A stretch of DNA of 64,000 nucleotides from Chromobacterium sphagni (GCF_001855555.1 NZ_MKCT01000001.1:1054001-1118000); one strand, 5' to 3'; positions 1 to 9,154 are shown, counted from the stretch's first letter. The notes: generated by a model not told the origin, from the sequence alone. Numbers and translations: made by a program.

Positions 1-2
1 TG

Positions 3-680
3 GACCCGGTGCCGGGCATCCGCACCGGCGGCGCGTTTGCGTTGGCGCGCAGCGAATGGAGCTGGGTGTCCGAGCAATCGGCCACGCTGGGCGTGGTACT
101 GGGTGGCGGCGGCGGCCTGCAGCCCTACGCCGGCAGCTACGCGCAATACGGTCTGGGCGACGCCTGGACTCTGAGCGGGGAGTTCGCCGCCTCGCGCGGC
201 TTCGCCCGGCGCGGCGCCGCCGGCCCGCTGCTGGCGCAAGATCAGGACCGCTGGCGCTGGGACGGCACGCTGGGCTTGCGCTACGGCCTGGCCTCAAGCG
301 CTGAGATCGGATTGGAACTGATCTACAACGGCTACGCGCTGACGCCGGCCGAGCTGGCTAATCCGCTGATCGCCGGCGCGCCGTCCAGCGGCAGCTCGCC
401 ATCGCACAACCGGCCGCTGCACCCCTTTGTGCAAAGCCGCTACGCGCTGTTGCAGACCACTTGGCCCAAGTTGTTCGGCGACCGTCGCTGGGGCTTGACC
501 ACGCGCTGGCTGCAAGGATTGGACCAGTCCAGTTCGGACATCTTCTGCGAGCTGTCCTATAGCCCCAGCGACGCCAGCACCATTTATTTCGGCGTCTCGC
601 ACAGCCGGGTGCCGAGCGATCTGGAGCCGAGCCGCCCGGTGCCGCGCAACGTCTATCTGGCGCTGGAATTCCATTTCTAA
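3..680 (+). CDS. C-terminal part of a putative outer-membrane beta-barrel protein (5' end outside window)
   Basis: The frame is open from the first bases of the window, so the true start lies upstream; the GTG at 9 is internal. The visible part alternates short polar and aromatic stretches (for example SYAQYGLGDAWTLSGEF), as in transmembrane beta strands. It ends in LALEFHF, with the terminal Phe typical of BAM-assembled outer-membrane proteins. The stop lies 30 bp before an ABC ATPase gene on the same strand, so it is probably the outer-membrane partner of the exporter encoded downstream. I cannot name the family. Assignment as a barrel rests on composition and the C-terminal residue. Confidence 0.55.
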   Translation, partial: DPVPGIRTGGAFALARSEWSWVSEQSATLGVVLGGGGGLQPYAGSYAQYGLGDAWTLSGEFAASRGFARRGAAGPLLAQDQDRWRWDGTLGLRYGLASSAEIGLELIYNGYALTPAELANPLIAGAPSSGSSPSHNRPLHPFVQSRYALLQTTWPKLFGDRRWGLTTRWLQGLDQSSSDIFCELSYSPSDASTIYFGVSHSRVPSDLEPSRPVPRNVYLALEFHF

Positions 681-710
681 CCCTGAACAAGAACCTACTG
701 GAGATTTGCC

Positions 711-1451
711 GTGAACCTAGTTGAATTTGCATCGGTGACCAAGCGCTACCAGCTTGGCGATGTTGAGGTGGTGGCGCTCGATGGCGTCAGCTTCGCTGTC
801 CAGCCGGGCGATTTCGTCGCCATCACAGGTCCCAGCGGCAGCGGCAAGACCACCATGCTCAACCTGATCGGCTGCCTGGACGCGCCTTCATCGGGCGAGA
901 TGCGGGTGATGGGCAAGGCGGTGAGCTCGCTGGACGAGCAGGCGCTGGACCAGTTGCGCAGCCGCACCTTCGGCATGATTTTCCAGAACTTCAACCTGAT
1001 TCCGGTGTTGACCGCCGAGGAAAACGTTGCCCTGCCGCTGCATTTGCACGGCTTGTCGCGCCAGGAAATGCGCAAGCGCTCGCAGGACGCGTTGCGCGCG
1101 GTCGGTCTGGAACGCTTCGCCGGCTTCCGTCCCGATCAGTTGTCTGGCGGCCAGCGCCAACGGGTGGCGGTGGCGCGGGCGCTGGTAACCAGGCCGCAGT
1201 TGATCCTCGCCGATGAGCCCACCGCCAGCCTGGACACTACCAACGCCATTGCGCTGGTCGAGTTGATGAAGCAATTGAACGCCGACCACGGCGTGACTTT
1301 CGTGTTCTCCACCCACGACGACCGGCTGCTGCAGCATGTCCGCCGCATCGTGGAGCTGCGCGACGGCAAGCTGTCGGTCACCCGCGAGCATGCTGCGCAC
1401 CAGGAGCCGGCCAGTTCCGTTCCGCAAACCGACGATCAAGGGGTGCTGTGA
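711..1451 (+). CDS. ABC transporter ATP-binding protein, LolD/MacB type
   Basis: A 246-aa ATPase with Walker A GPSGSGKTT (about residues 40-48), Q-loop FQNFNLIPVLTAEENV, signature LSGGQRQRVAVARAL and Walker B LILADEPTASLD followed by the switch His in STHDD. The length and the Q-loop context match the LolD/MacB/FtsE group, which power FtsX-type permeases working mechanically on periplasmic substrates rather than importing them. The start is GTG with TGGAG about 8 nt upstream. Its stop overlaps the start of the permease gene by one base (TGATG), so the two are translationally coupled. It likely drives both permeases that follow. The substrate is unknown. Confidence 0.9.
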   Translation: MNLVEFASVTKRYQLGDVEVVALDGVSFAVQPGDFVAITGPSGSGKTTMLNLIGCLDAPSSGEMRVMGKAVSSLDEQALDQLRSRTFGMIFQNFNLIPVLTAEENVALPLHLHGLSRQEMRKRSQDALRAVGLERFAGFRPDQLSGGQRQRVAVARALVTRPQLILADEPTASLDTTNAIALVELMKQLNADHGVTFVFSTHDDRLLQHVRRIVELRDGKLSVTREHAAHQEPASSVPQTDDQGVL

Positions 1452-3442
1452 TGTGGGCGATGGCATTTCGCAATCTGTATCGCGACCGCAGGCGCACGCT
1501 GGCCACGGTGGTGGCGGTGGGCGTCGGCTTGCTAGCGGTGTTGCTGTTCCTGGGCTACATCCGCTTTGTCGAGGGATCGCTGGCTTCGGTGGTGATCTAC
1601 CGCGACGCCAACGCCCATGTGCAGGTCTACCGCAAGGATGGGCCGGAGCAACTGGCCGCCACTCCGGCGCAGTACTCGCTGGACCGTACCGAACAGCAGA
1701 TGCTGCACCGTCTGGCGCAAGGGTTGCCGCACTTCCGCAGGGTGTCGGACCAGTTGGTCGGGGTCGGCATGGTCAATACCGGCAAGCATAACGCGGTGTT
1801 TCTTGGGCGCGGCATAGATCCGGCTTTCGAAGCCGCTTTGCAGTCAGAGAGCCGGCTGGCGGCCGCCCCGTCCGGGCTGGGTCGCGACGGCTTGCTATTG
1901 ACACGCCAACTGCAGGATCTGCTGGGCTCGCCGACCAAGGGCAGCGACCTGCAGTTGTTCGGCGCGTCCTACTCCAATCGGCTGAACGCTATCGAGGCGC
2001 CGTTGACCGGCGAATTCTCCACCGGCATCGAGGCGATAGAGGACAAGGGCTTGAAGGCGCCGCTAAGTCTGTTGCAGTCGCTGTACGACACCGACGCGGT
2101 CTCGCGGGTGGTGGTGCTGCTGGATGACCGCGGCAACGCCGCGGCCTACCGCGACGCGCTGGCCGCCAAGCTGGAACGCCAGTCACCCGGCCGTTACGAG
2201 GTGACCACCTGGAACCACCCGCAGATCGGCCAGCTGTATGTCAGCTTCATGGGCTTCTTCAACATGGTGTTCGCTTTCACCGGCACGGTGGTGTTCGTGA
2301 TCGCCCTTACCACCATCCAGCACACGGTGGCCATGAATGTGGCCGACCGCACCCGCGAAATCGGCATGTTGCGCGCGATGGGCTTCAGCCGCGGCAGGAT
2401 CGCCGGCTTGTTCGTCCGGGAAAGCGTGCTGACCACTCTGATTGCGGCCATCGTTGCCCTGGGACTCGCTTATATGACTATCTACGCCATCTTCTTCGCC
2501 AATCTGCAAACCCAGCTGCCGCGCATCGCCGAGCCGGTGCGGCTGGCGCTCGACCTGCCGCTGAACTGGGCGCTGCTGGCGGTTGCCATCGCGGCGCTGG
2601 GCATCGCGCTGGGCGCGGCGGCGACTGCCCGCAAGCGTATCGGCGGCGCGGTGCGAGCCGACGGCAAGGCCGTGCCATTGACCCGGATGCTGGCCACCAC
2701 TACCTGCCTGATGCTGGCCACCATGCTGACCGTCAGCCTGGCCCACGCCGAGGACGCGCCCAGCGAGGCGACCATGCGCGACTGGCTGCATAAGGCCGAT
2801 CTGGCCCGGGGCGGCTGGGGCAGCTACAAGTGGTCGCTGAGCATCCATACCGAAGATCCGGCCGGCGCCACCAGCACCACTTACGACATCGCGGTACGCG
2901 ACGGCAAGGCGCTGGCGCGCACGGTGGAACCCAAGCGCTATCAGGGCGAGAAGATCCTGATCGCCTCGCGGGCGATGTGGTACGTCAAGCCGGGTCTGCG
3001 CAAACCGGTCAGCATCAGCCCGCAGCAGCGGCTGGTGGGGGAGGCGGCCAACGGCGATATCGCCGCCACCCAGTATGCCCGCGACTACAGTCCGGCCTAC
3101 GCCGGCAGCGCCCAGATCAATGGCGTCGACTGCTACAAATTGAAACTGACCGCTGCCACGCCTGGCGCCACCTATGAGGGCATCGTCTATTACCTGGACA
3201 AGCGCAGCTTGATGGGGGTCAAGGCCGACTTCCTGACCGCCAGCGGCGCGGTGTTCAAGACCGCCACCTTCGAATACGGCAACAAGGTCAAGGTCAATAA
3301 CCGCGAGCAGCCGTTCGTGTCCAGCATGAAGATCGTCAACGCCAACTTCCCGGACCGCTTCAGCCGTCTGCAGTACGCCCAGGTCGTTCCCAGCAGCTCG
3401 CCGGACAGCCTGTTCGCGCTCGACACGCTGATGACCATGTGA
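1451..3442 (+). CDS. FtsX/MacB-type ABC permease fused to a LolA-like lipoprotein-sorting domain
   Basis: This is one uninterrupted 663-codon frame. Residues 1-400 form an FtsX-type permease: one N-terminal membrane segment, a periplasmic domain, then three C-terminal helices around residues 265-385 with the family motif TREIGMLRAMGFSRGRI. From Met413 a sequence typical of a cleavable signal peptide follows (MLATTTCLMLATMLTVSLAHA), then about 230 residues resembling outer-membrane lipoprotein-sorting (LolA-like) proteins, with the segment YYLDKRSLMGVKADF. Such proteins are usually separate genes beside this kind of permease. No Shine-Dalgarno sequence is seen before Met413, which favours a real fusion over two overlapping genes. 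A sequencing error removing a stop is the alternative. Confidence 0.8.
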   Translation: MWAMAFRNLYRDRRRTLATVVAVGVGLLAVLLFLGYIRFVEGSLASVVIYRDANAHVQVYRKDGPEQLAATPAQYSLDRTEQQMLHRLAQGLPHFRRVSDQLVGVGMVNTGKHNAVFLGRGIDPAFEAALQSESRLAAAPSGLGRDGLLLTRQLQDLLGSPTKGSDLQLFGASYSNRLNAIEAPLTGEFSTGIEAIEDKGLKAPLSLLQSLYDTDAVSRVVVLLDDRGNAAAYRDALAAKLERQSPGRYEVTTWNHPQIGQLYVSFMGFFNMVFAFTGTVVFVIALTTIQHTVAMNVADRTREIGMLRAMGFSRGRIAGLFVRESVLTTLIAAIVALGLAYMTIYAIFFANLQTQLPRIAEPVRLALDLPLNWALLAVAIAALGIALGAAATARKRIGGAVRADGKAVPLTRMLATTTCLMLATMLTVSLAHAEDAPSEATMRDWLHKADLARGGWGSYKWSLSIHTEDPAGATSTTYDIAVRDGKALARTVEPKRYQGEKILIASRAMWYVKPGLRKPVSISPQQRLVGEAANGDIAATQYARDYSPAYAGSAQINGVDCYKLKLTAATPGATYEGIVYYLDKRSLMGVKADFLTASGAVFKTATFEYGNKVKVNNREQPFVSSMKIVNANFPDRFSRLQYAQVVPSSSPDSLFALDTLMTM

Positions 3443-3456
3443 AGGAGCGAATCTAG

Positions 3457-4776
3457 ATGAATACCAAATTACTGTTGAGCATGTCGCTGCGCAATGTGCG
3501 GCGGCAGGGGCGGAAATCCATCAGCACCCTGGTGGTGATGGCGGTGTCCATTCTGGCGCTGTGCCTGCTGGCCGGCTACATGCAGTCCAACGTCGAGTTG
3601 ATCGAAAACGCTTTCATGCGCTGGGGCGCGCGCGGGCACCTGGTGATCGAGAGGCCGTCCTCGCAGCTGGCGCGCGAAGTGGAGGGCGCCGGTCAGAATC
3701 CGATCACTGCGGCGATGCAAGGCCGTATCGACCGGGTGCTGTCCGCTGACCCGGCGGTGGCCGCCCGAGCCCGCATCCTGCGTATTTCCGGCATGGTGTC
3801 CAACGCCAGGGTCAGCACCATCTTCGCAGGCATCGGCCAGGACGTGCAGGAGGTGCGCCGCATCAAGGGCCCGGCCTACGAGTATGACGTGGTGGCCGGC
3901 ACGCCGCTGTGGCAGGAGAAACGCACCCATCCGCTGGTGTTGGGCCAGGGCCTGGCGGCCATCCTGGGCTGCCAGGTGCCCAAGATAGGCTTCGCCCCGG
4001 CGCAGCCGGGCCAGACCCCGGCATCTAGGCCGGTCGACTGCCCGCCCGGCCCGCTGGAGCTGACGGTGTCCACCCGCGGCACTGAGCGCATCAACGCGAC
4101 CCAGGCTCAGGCGACCGGCATCATGGACTGGGGCATCAAGGAAATCAACGATCGGCTGGTCGTGATGCCGATGGCCGATGCCCAGGGCTTGCTCAACACT
4201 TCCGAGATCAGCGAATACCACGTGTTGCTGGCCGACGGCGCCGATCTGGACGCAGCGCGCGACCGGCTGGCCGCCCGCTTCAGACAGGCGGGGTTGGATG
4301 TCACCGTGTTCCGCTGGTCCGACCGGGCGGCCTTCTATCAGCAGGTCAAAACCGTGCTGGGCGGTTTCCTCAACTTCATCGCCATCGTCGCGGGCATCGT
4401 CGGTTTCACCAGCCTGCTCAACGCCAGCTACATGAATTTTTCGCAACGCGCCCGTGAATTTGCCACCTTGCGCAGCCTGGGTTTCACCCGCCGCTTCGTG
4501 ATGACGCTGACTGCGCTGGAAAACAGCTGGTTGGCCGCCGCCGCCGCCTTGCTGGGCATCGCTTGCGCGTTGGGCGTCACCTGGGCGGTGCGCGCCGCCA
4601 AGATCATGTGGACGCCGCCCGGCTCCAGCAACGCGGTGCCGGTGGAGGTGGCCTGGGTAGTGCCGGTCTACGCGCTGACCTTGTTCGGCGTGGTGATCCT
4701 GGCGGCGCTGGCTAGCGCGATTCCCACCCGCAAGATCTTGCGTCGGCCTATCCGCTCGGTGCTGACCGAATCCTGA
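3457..4776 (+). CDS. ABC transporter permease, FtsX/MacB type
   Basis: A 439-aa permease with an N-terminal membrane helix (about residues 23-42), a large periplasmic region, and three C-terminal helices (about 298-325, 345-375 and 400-425). The family motif REFATLRSLGFTRRFV precedes the second C-terminal helix and the protein ends in an RRPIRSVLTES tail. AAGGAG lies 7 nt before the ATG. It is the third gene of the exporter block. With the preceding fused permease it probably forms a heterodimer, in the way LolC pairs with LolE, so the complex would be ATPase2-permeaseA-permeaseB. What it moves is not shown by the sequence. Confidence 0.85.
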   Translation: MNTKLLLSMSLRNVRRQGRKSISTLVVMAVSILALCLLAGYMQSNVELIENAFMRWGARGHLVIERPSSQLAREVEGAGQNPITAAMQGRIDRVLSADPAVAARARILRISGMVSNARVSTIFAGIGQDVQEVRRIKGPAYEYDVVAGTPLWQEKRTHPLVLGQGLAAILGCQVPKIGFAPAQPGQTPASRPVDCPPGPLELTVSTRGTERINATQAQATGIMDWGIKEINDRLVVMPMADAQGLLNTSEISEYHVLLADGADLDAARDRLAARFRQAGLDVTVFRWSDRAAFYQQVKTVLGGFLNFIAIVAGIVGFTSLLNASYMNFSQRAREFATLRSLGFTRRFVMTLTALENSWLAAAAALLGIACALGVTWAVRAAKIMWTPPGSSNAVPVEVAWVVPVYALTLFGVVILAALASAIPTRKILRRPIRSVLTES

Positions 4777-4816
4777 AACCACGGTTTACACACACCATCG
4801 CATCAAGGAGGCTTGA

Positions 4817-5629
4817 ATGACTGAAATGGCACGCAAACGTCGCTGGTCCCGCTTCATTGACCGGCAATCCGGCAAGGCCTTGATCGTTCCCATCGACCAT
4901 GGCCTGACCATGGGGCCGCTGGAGGGCCTCAATCGGGTGGAAGAGGTTCTGCGCTGGCTGAACCCGGACGTCGTCACCGGCATCGTGGCGCACAAGGGCT
5001 TCGCCCAGCGCCTGGGGGGCGCGCCGGGCTGCGGTCTGATGATCCATCTGAATGGCTCGTTGAATGTCGGAGAGACGCCGGATTTCAAGCGGATGGTCAC
5101 CAGTGTGGAGGCGGCGCTGCGCCTGGGCGCGGACGCGGTTTCCATTCAGACCAATTTCTCCGCCGCTACCGCCGACCATAATCTGCAACTGATCGGCCAG
5201 GTGGTGGATCAGGCCCATGCCTTTGGCTTGCCGGTGTTGAACATGGTTTATGACAAGGGGCCGCTGCAGGGCAAGGAGCTTACCCACCTGCGCCATTTCA
5301 TGCGCGCGGCGGTGGAACTGGGCGTGGACGCGTTGAAGGTGGCCGCGCCGGAAGATCTGAACCGCATCCCTGAACTGGTGGATGGCATCCAGGAGCATAC
5401 GCCGGTGTTGTTCGCCGGCGGCGCGCTGGCCGACGAGCTGTCTTTGCTGGAGCTGGCCGCGGCGGTGGTGCGCCATGATACCGGCGGAATCTGCGTGGGA
5501 CGCAATGTGTTTCAGCGGCCCAACCCGCTGTCGACGATGACCCGCTTGCGCGACCTGTTCCGGCGCGGTGTGCCGACAATGGATTTCAGCCGCCTGGCGC
5601 AGCCGGAGGCGGCGGAGCTGGAAAACTGA
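4817..5629 (+). CDS. DhnA/LsrF-type class I aldolase
   Basis: A 270-aa TIM-barrel aldolase of the DeoC/DhnA group, which includes class I fructose-bisphosphate aldolase, LsrF, the archaeal ADH synthase and GriI of grixazone synthesis. Family marks are IVPIDHGLTMGP near the N-terminus, GADAVSIQTNF mid-protein, the probable Schiff-base lysine in LGVDALKVAAP (about residue 175), and the phosphate-binding end VLFAGG...GGICVGRNVFQ. A strong AAGGAGG lies 7 nt before the ATG. It sits between the exporter and an acid-activating enzyme, unlike a housekeeping glycolytic gene, so a biosynthetic role (building an amino- or hydroxy-acid skeleton) is inferred. No GriH-type partner is visible. Confidence 0.75.
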   Translation: MTEMARKRRWSRFIDRQSGKALIVPIDHGLTMGPLEGLNRVEEVLRWLNPDVVTGIVAHKGFAQRLGGAPGCGLMIHLNGSLNVGETPDFKRMVTSVEAALRLGADAVSIQTNFSAATADHNLQLIGQVVDQAHAFGLPVLNMVYDKGPLQGKELTHLRHFMRAAVELGVDALKVAAPEDLNRIPELVDGIQEHTPVLFAGGALADELSLLELAAAVVRHDTGGICVGRNVFQRPNPLSTMTRLRDLFRRGVPTMDFSRLAQPEAAELEN

Positions 5630-5678
5630 GCTTGGCCGCTTGGCGGCCCGGCACTTTCATCATTCAGAGGTTCTAGAT

Positions 5679-7223
5679 ATGCGTATTGAATCCAGCCCCG
5701 GCTGCGTCGACCTGATGGTGGACCGCCATGTGCGCGCCGGGCGCGGCGATTGCATCGCCTTGATAGAGCGCGGCGCGCGCGGCCGACGCACGCTCAGCTA
5801 TCGCCAGCTGCAAGCCTTGACCCTGGCGGCGGCGCGCGAAATGGACATTCTGCTGGCCGGCAACCGTGCCGGCCAGCGCGTGGCGCTGATCGGTTCGGCG
5901 ACGTTGGAGACCGTCGTCTACTGGCTGGCGGCCATGCGTTCACAACGGCTGGCCTTCATGGTTCATCCGGATCTGCCGGCGGATCATTACGAAGGCCTGT
6001 GGCAAAGCTACGACCCGGAACTGATCCTGGCCGACCGAACGGTGCGGCAGGCGCAGGGCGAGGCGATGAGCACGGTGGAAGAACTGGCGGCCAGGAAGGG
6101 AGAGCCGGACTTGCCGCACCCGGTGGGCGGCATTGAGGCCAGTTTCGATTTGCGTCCGGCGCTGGTGCTGGCGACTTCCGGCTCCACTGGCCGGCCCAAG
6201 TTGTGTGTCCATTCGCACCGATCGTTCTGGGAGTTCGAACGGGTGGTCACCCGGCCAATGTGGGGGCTGGAGTCCGGAGACCGAGTGCTGGCCAGCACGG
6301 GACCGTTTTTCTCCTTCGGTCTGCAGGGGCTGCATGCGCCTCTCAGCGTTGGCGCGACCGCGGTGCTGTTGCCGGAGTGGAGCCGCCACACCGATTTTCT
6401 CGACACGATCGAGGCTGAGGCGGTGACGGCCTTCCTGGCGGTGCCCACGCTATACCATCTGCTGATGGCTCGGGCGGAGCGGGAGTACGACTTTCGCTCG
6501 TTGCGGCTCGCCTTCGCCGCCGGCGAGCGGCTGCCGGCAGCGATACGGCAGCGCTGGCAGGCTTTGACCGGCGCGCGGATGCTTGACTCCATCGGCACTA
6601 CCGAAACTTTCGCGCCCTATCTGTCGGAAACGGCGGATGCGGGGCCGGGACTGCGGCAAGTGGAGGGATTCCGTTACTTCGAAACTCCGCATGTCAGCAC
6701 TGACGAACTGCCGTCCGACGTTTTCACCCTGGGATTGGCCGGCGGCTGTCTGATGCTGGGCTATCTTCGCCCGGGCGAGGCCGGTGTCGTCGATCCGGCG
6801 CCGGAACAGTTTCCCACCCGCGACCTGTTTATCCGTGACGGCGAAGGGCTGGGCTTTGTCTCGCGCGACAGCGAGCGCATCAAGGTGGCCGGCTACTGGG
6901 TCAGCCCGCAGGAGCTGGAAGCCTTTCTGGTGAGCGACAAGCGGGTGTTGAAAGCGGCTGCGCTGCCGGTTGTCACCGCCGAAGGGTTGACTCGGCTGCG
7001 CGCCTACGTGGTGGCTACCGCCGGCGGTTCCGTTGGCGCGGCGCTGGTGGAGGATCTGATGAGGCGCATTCAGCGCGAACTGCGGCCAAAGGCCTTGCGG
7101 CCGGACCGCATTGAACTGGTGGCCGATATCGCCACCACTCCGAGCGGCAAGCTCAAGCGTCAGGAACTGCAGAGTCTGGTCACCCATCCGGAGGCTACCG
7201 CCGGGGCGGTGCTGGCGGGCTGA
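5679..7223 (+). CDS. ANL-superfamily acyl/aryl acid adenylating enzyme (AMP-dependent ligase)
   Basis: I place the start at the ATG preceded by CAGAGG, giving 514 aa; the frame stays open further upstream. ANL motifs are in order: A3 P-loop LATSGSTGRPK (about residue 165), A5 GTTETF (about 308), the hinge region FVSRDSERIKVAGYWVSPQE, and the A10 lysine in TTPSGKLKRQEL. The spacing resembles benzoate-CoA ligase-like members. It would activate a carboxylic acid as an acyl-AMP. No carrier-protein gene is nearby, so the acceptor may be CoA or an amine. It ends 1 nt from the convergent luxR stop. Confidence 0.8.
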   Translation: MRIESSPGCVDLMVDRHVRAGRGDCIALIERGARGRRTLSYRQLQALTLAAAREMDILLAGNRAGQRVALIGSATLETVVYWLAAMRSQRLAFMVHPDLPADHYEGLWQSYDPELILADRTVRQAQGEAMSTVEELAARKGEPDLPHPVGGIEASFDLRPALVLATSGSTGRPKLCVHSHRSFWEFERVVTRPMWGLESGDRVLASTGPFFSFGLQGLHAPLSVGATAVLLPEWSRHTDFLDTIEAEAVTAFLAVPTLYHLLMARAEREYDFRSLRLAFAAGERLPAAIRQRWQALTGARMLDSIGTTETFAPYLSETADAGPGLRQVEGFRYFETPHVSTDELPSDVFTLGLAGGCLMLGYLRPGEAGVVDPAPEQFPTRDLFIRDGEGLGFVSRDSERIKVAGYWVSPQELEAFLVSDKRVLKAAALPVVTAEGLTRLRAYVVATAGGSVGAALVEDLMRRIQRELRPKALRPDRIELVADIATTPSGKLKRQELQSLVTHPEATAGAVLAG

Positions 7224-7224
7224 T

Positions 7225-7953
7225 TCAGGCGGAAATCAGGCCGATTGCCAGCGCGCGGGCGACAGCCTGGCGGCGATTGGACACGTTCAATTTATTGATG
7301 ATGTTGCGAATATGAAAATTCACGGTGGATTCGGAGCAGCGCAGGATGCGGGAGGTTTCCCAGGAGGTTTTCCCGGCGGCGGCCCAGTGCAGGCATTCGT
7401 TCTCGCGCTGGGTCAGACTGACCTGCACGGCGGCGTGCGATTCATCGATCCGGCAGATCGCCTCGTAGGCGTACGAGCACAGCAGATGCACGGTCGGCGT
7501 CAGGGTTTGCAGCCAGCTGTCGGTTTGCGGGTCGGCTCGGGCGTCGCATGCCACCGACATCATCATCGGATGGCTGCGTCCAACGCCGCGCAGCGACGTG
7601 GCCACTCCCGCGGAAACGCCGTAGGCCGACGCCTCCTCGAACAGGTGCTGGGAGGAGCTGTCCTCGAAGCAGCCGCGGTGCCAGATCAGCGGCACCGCGG
7701 ACTGGCGGCAATGTCGCACCACGGGGTCGTGGTCCACCCATTGCAAGCGGGCGTAGCGCTCCATCCAGGCGGACGGGTAGTTGGTTTCCACCCTGGGCGA
7801 CAGTCCCTCGCCAGGCGAGGTTTCGATTCCGATCAGGAAGAAGTCAAGGCCGATGTTGGAAACCAGTTGCTGGCAGCGGTGCTTGATTTGTTCGATTGTG
7901 ACGGCCGACAGCAGGTCGGGCAAAGCACGGATGACATGGTCTTGCGGGTGCAT
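7225..7953 (-). CDS. LuxR-family regulator with AHL-binding domain (LuxR solo)
   Basis: A 242-aa quorum-sensing regulator. The start at 7953 has AGAGAAGG 5-12 nt upstream; a longer frame begins with TTG at 7992. The N-terminal ligand pocket has the conserved pattern: Trp and Tyr in WMERYARLQ, DPVV, PLIW, and Gly in YGVSAGVA. The C-terminal GerE-type helix-turn-helix is LTQRENECLHWAAAGKTSWE...STVNFHIRNII. No luxI gene is in the window, so it acts as a solo or answers a synthase elsewhere. It is not the CviR sequence as I remember it. It faces the ligase gene tail to tail and diverges from the diiron-oxidase gene, which it probably controls. Confidence 0.88.
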   Translation of the reverse strand: MHPQDHVIRALPDLLSAVTIEQIKHRCQQLVSNIGLDFFLIGIETSPGEGLSPRVETNYPSAWMERYARLQWVDHDPVVRHCRQSAVPLIWHRGCFEDSSSQHLFEEASAYGVSAGVATSLRGVGRSHPMMMSVACDARADPQTDSWLQTLTPTVHLLCSYAYEAICRIDESHAAVQVSLTQRENECLHWAAAGKTSWETSRILRCSESTVNFHIRNIINKLNVSNRRQAVARALAIGLISA

Positions 7954-8367
7954 AGAACCTTCTCTGACTTTCAACTGCGGATTCAATAACAAAGGAACAA
8001 TTTGGGTATGGCTTGTTTTCGCCTCGAAAGTCTGGCAGCTATGCCGGGCAATGACAAATGTAAGTTATGTTAAAGACATAAATCCAAATTGGATGGTTGG
8101 AGGTGGGAAATAATCTACTCTACTTGTTTTTGTTACGATTTTATCGATTGAAATTAGTATTTTGATTATTTTTCGACGAAGTTAATCACATTTAATCGTG
8201 ATTTAAGGATTCCATCCCGAGGTGGCGTATCGCCCCATGTACGCCTGGGCTAGCAGAGGCGGCCGGCCACCGACCGGACACGTTGTGCCATCGCCGCAAC
8301 GGTAAGCGGCCTCATTATCCGATCGGTCTGAAAGGACCTTCTCAATCTTGGTTTTGGAGCAAACTCT
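7954..8367. promoter_or_regulatory. Divergent control region between luxR and the diiron-oxidase gene
   Basis: A 414-bp non-coding stretch. The part from about 8050 to 8210 is clearly AT-richer than both flanks. It holds the 8184-8203 dyad and a shorter one at 8032-8047 (CTGGCA, 4-nt spacer, TGCCGG). I see no classical ACCTG-N10-CAGGT lux box. A 68-codon frame read leftward from 8409 has no credible start signal and is not called. Confidence 0.5.
8184..8203. promoter_or_regulatory. 20-bp dyad, candidate LuxR operator
   Basis: AATCAC, 8-nt spacer, GTGATT: perfect six-base arms in a 20-bp frame, the size of a lux box but with different outer bases. It lies 165 bp upstream of the diiron-oxidase start in the AT-rich part of the divergent region. 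The link to the LuxR protein is inferred from position only. Confidence 0.35.
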
Positions 8368-9066
8368 ATGGACATGCAACTGGCGCTGTTTGAATCGACC
8401 AAGGAGCAATTGATCGAACGCATCCGGTCACACTCCTTCCTGAAACGCTGTCGTTCTGGCGAAGTTTCCCTGGACGAGTTGAAGATATTCCTGGTGCAGC
8501 AGGGGCTGTATAGCGCCTACTTCACGCGCTACCTGTGCGCGATGATGGCCAATCTGCCCAGCAACGAAGAAGTGTTGGAACTGGCGGAAAACCTGTTCGA
8601 GGAGCTGGGGCTGGCGCCGAACAGTCCGCGCCCACACCATCTTATCTATCGGGAGATGCTGGAACACTATTCGTTGTCGCTGGACGGCGCTCAGCCGCTG
8701 GCCGGAACCCGCCGTTTGATAGACAGCATGTTCCTGCATTGCCGCAACCTGAATCCGGCGGCTGGCTTGGGCGCGTTGTGTCTGGGCGCGGAAGGCCTAG
8801 TGCCGGTGATGTATGGCGAAATCATTCGTGGCTTCGAGGCGCAGGGCGCTATCCGGCGCGATATCGAGTTCTTCCATATCCATGTCGAATGCGACGACGG
8901 CCATGCCGACACCATACGCGAAATCATGCTGGATATCGCCAGCTCGACTCCGGAGCAGATCGACGTGATGTTGTCGGCAGGGATGAGCTTGGTGGACGCG
9001 CGTCTGGACTTCTTCAGTTCCATCGAAGAGGCCTATCAGGAGCGCGCGCAAGCGGCGATGGCCTGA
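8368..9066 (+). CDS. Heme-oxygenase-like diiron oxidase (HDO; CADD/TenA-like fold)
   Basis: A 232-aa all-helical protein matching the non-heme diiron oxidases that use the heme-oxygenase fold (CADD, UndA, BesC, SznF central domain). Metal-ligand positions can be read: a Glu in NLFEELG (about 78-79), His90/91 in RPHHLIY, Glu142 in GAEGLVP, and the last-helix signature His172-x3-Asp176-x2-His179 in HIHVECDDGH. These residues are retained, so an active O2-using enzyme is expected. Known members cleave C-C bonds, oxidise amines or convert a tyrosine to p-aminobenzoate. Which applies here is unknown. GGAGC precedes the ATG. It heads a three-gene run with two further enzymes. Confidence 0.82.
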   Translation: MDMQLALFESTKEQLIERIRSHSFLKRCRSGEVSLDELKIFLVQQGLYSAYFTRYLCAMMANLPSNEEVLELAENLFEELGLAPNSPRPHHLIYREMLEHYSLSLDGAQPLAGTRRLIDSMFLHCRNLNPAAGLGALCLGAEGLVPVMYGEIIRGFEAQGAIRRDIEFFHIHVECDDGHADTIREIMLDIASSTPEQIDVMLSAGMSLVDARLDFFSSIEEAYQERAQAAMA

Positions 9067-9154
9067 TGGGGGAGGCGCCCGCCCGGGCTCGTCGCGGCCG
9101 GGCGCGGCTTCCGGATCTGCCGACGCCTTTCTACCCGAATCATTAAGGAGACTC

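Noticed and set aside
7225-7953. LuxR protein as CviR of the violacein system
   Set aside because: The sequence differs throughout from CviR as I remember it, and no cviI is adjacent; called a LuxR solo.
8203-8409. 68-codon minus-strand frame upstream of the diiron oxidase
   Set aside because: Runs over the true gene start and through the divergent control region with no start signal.
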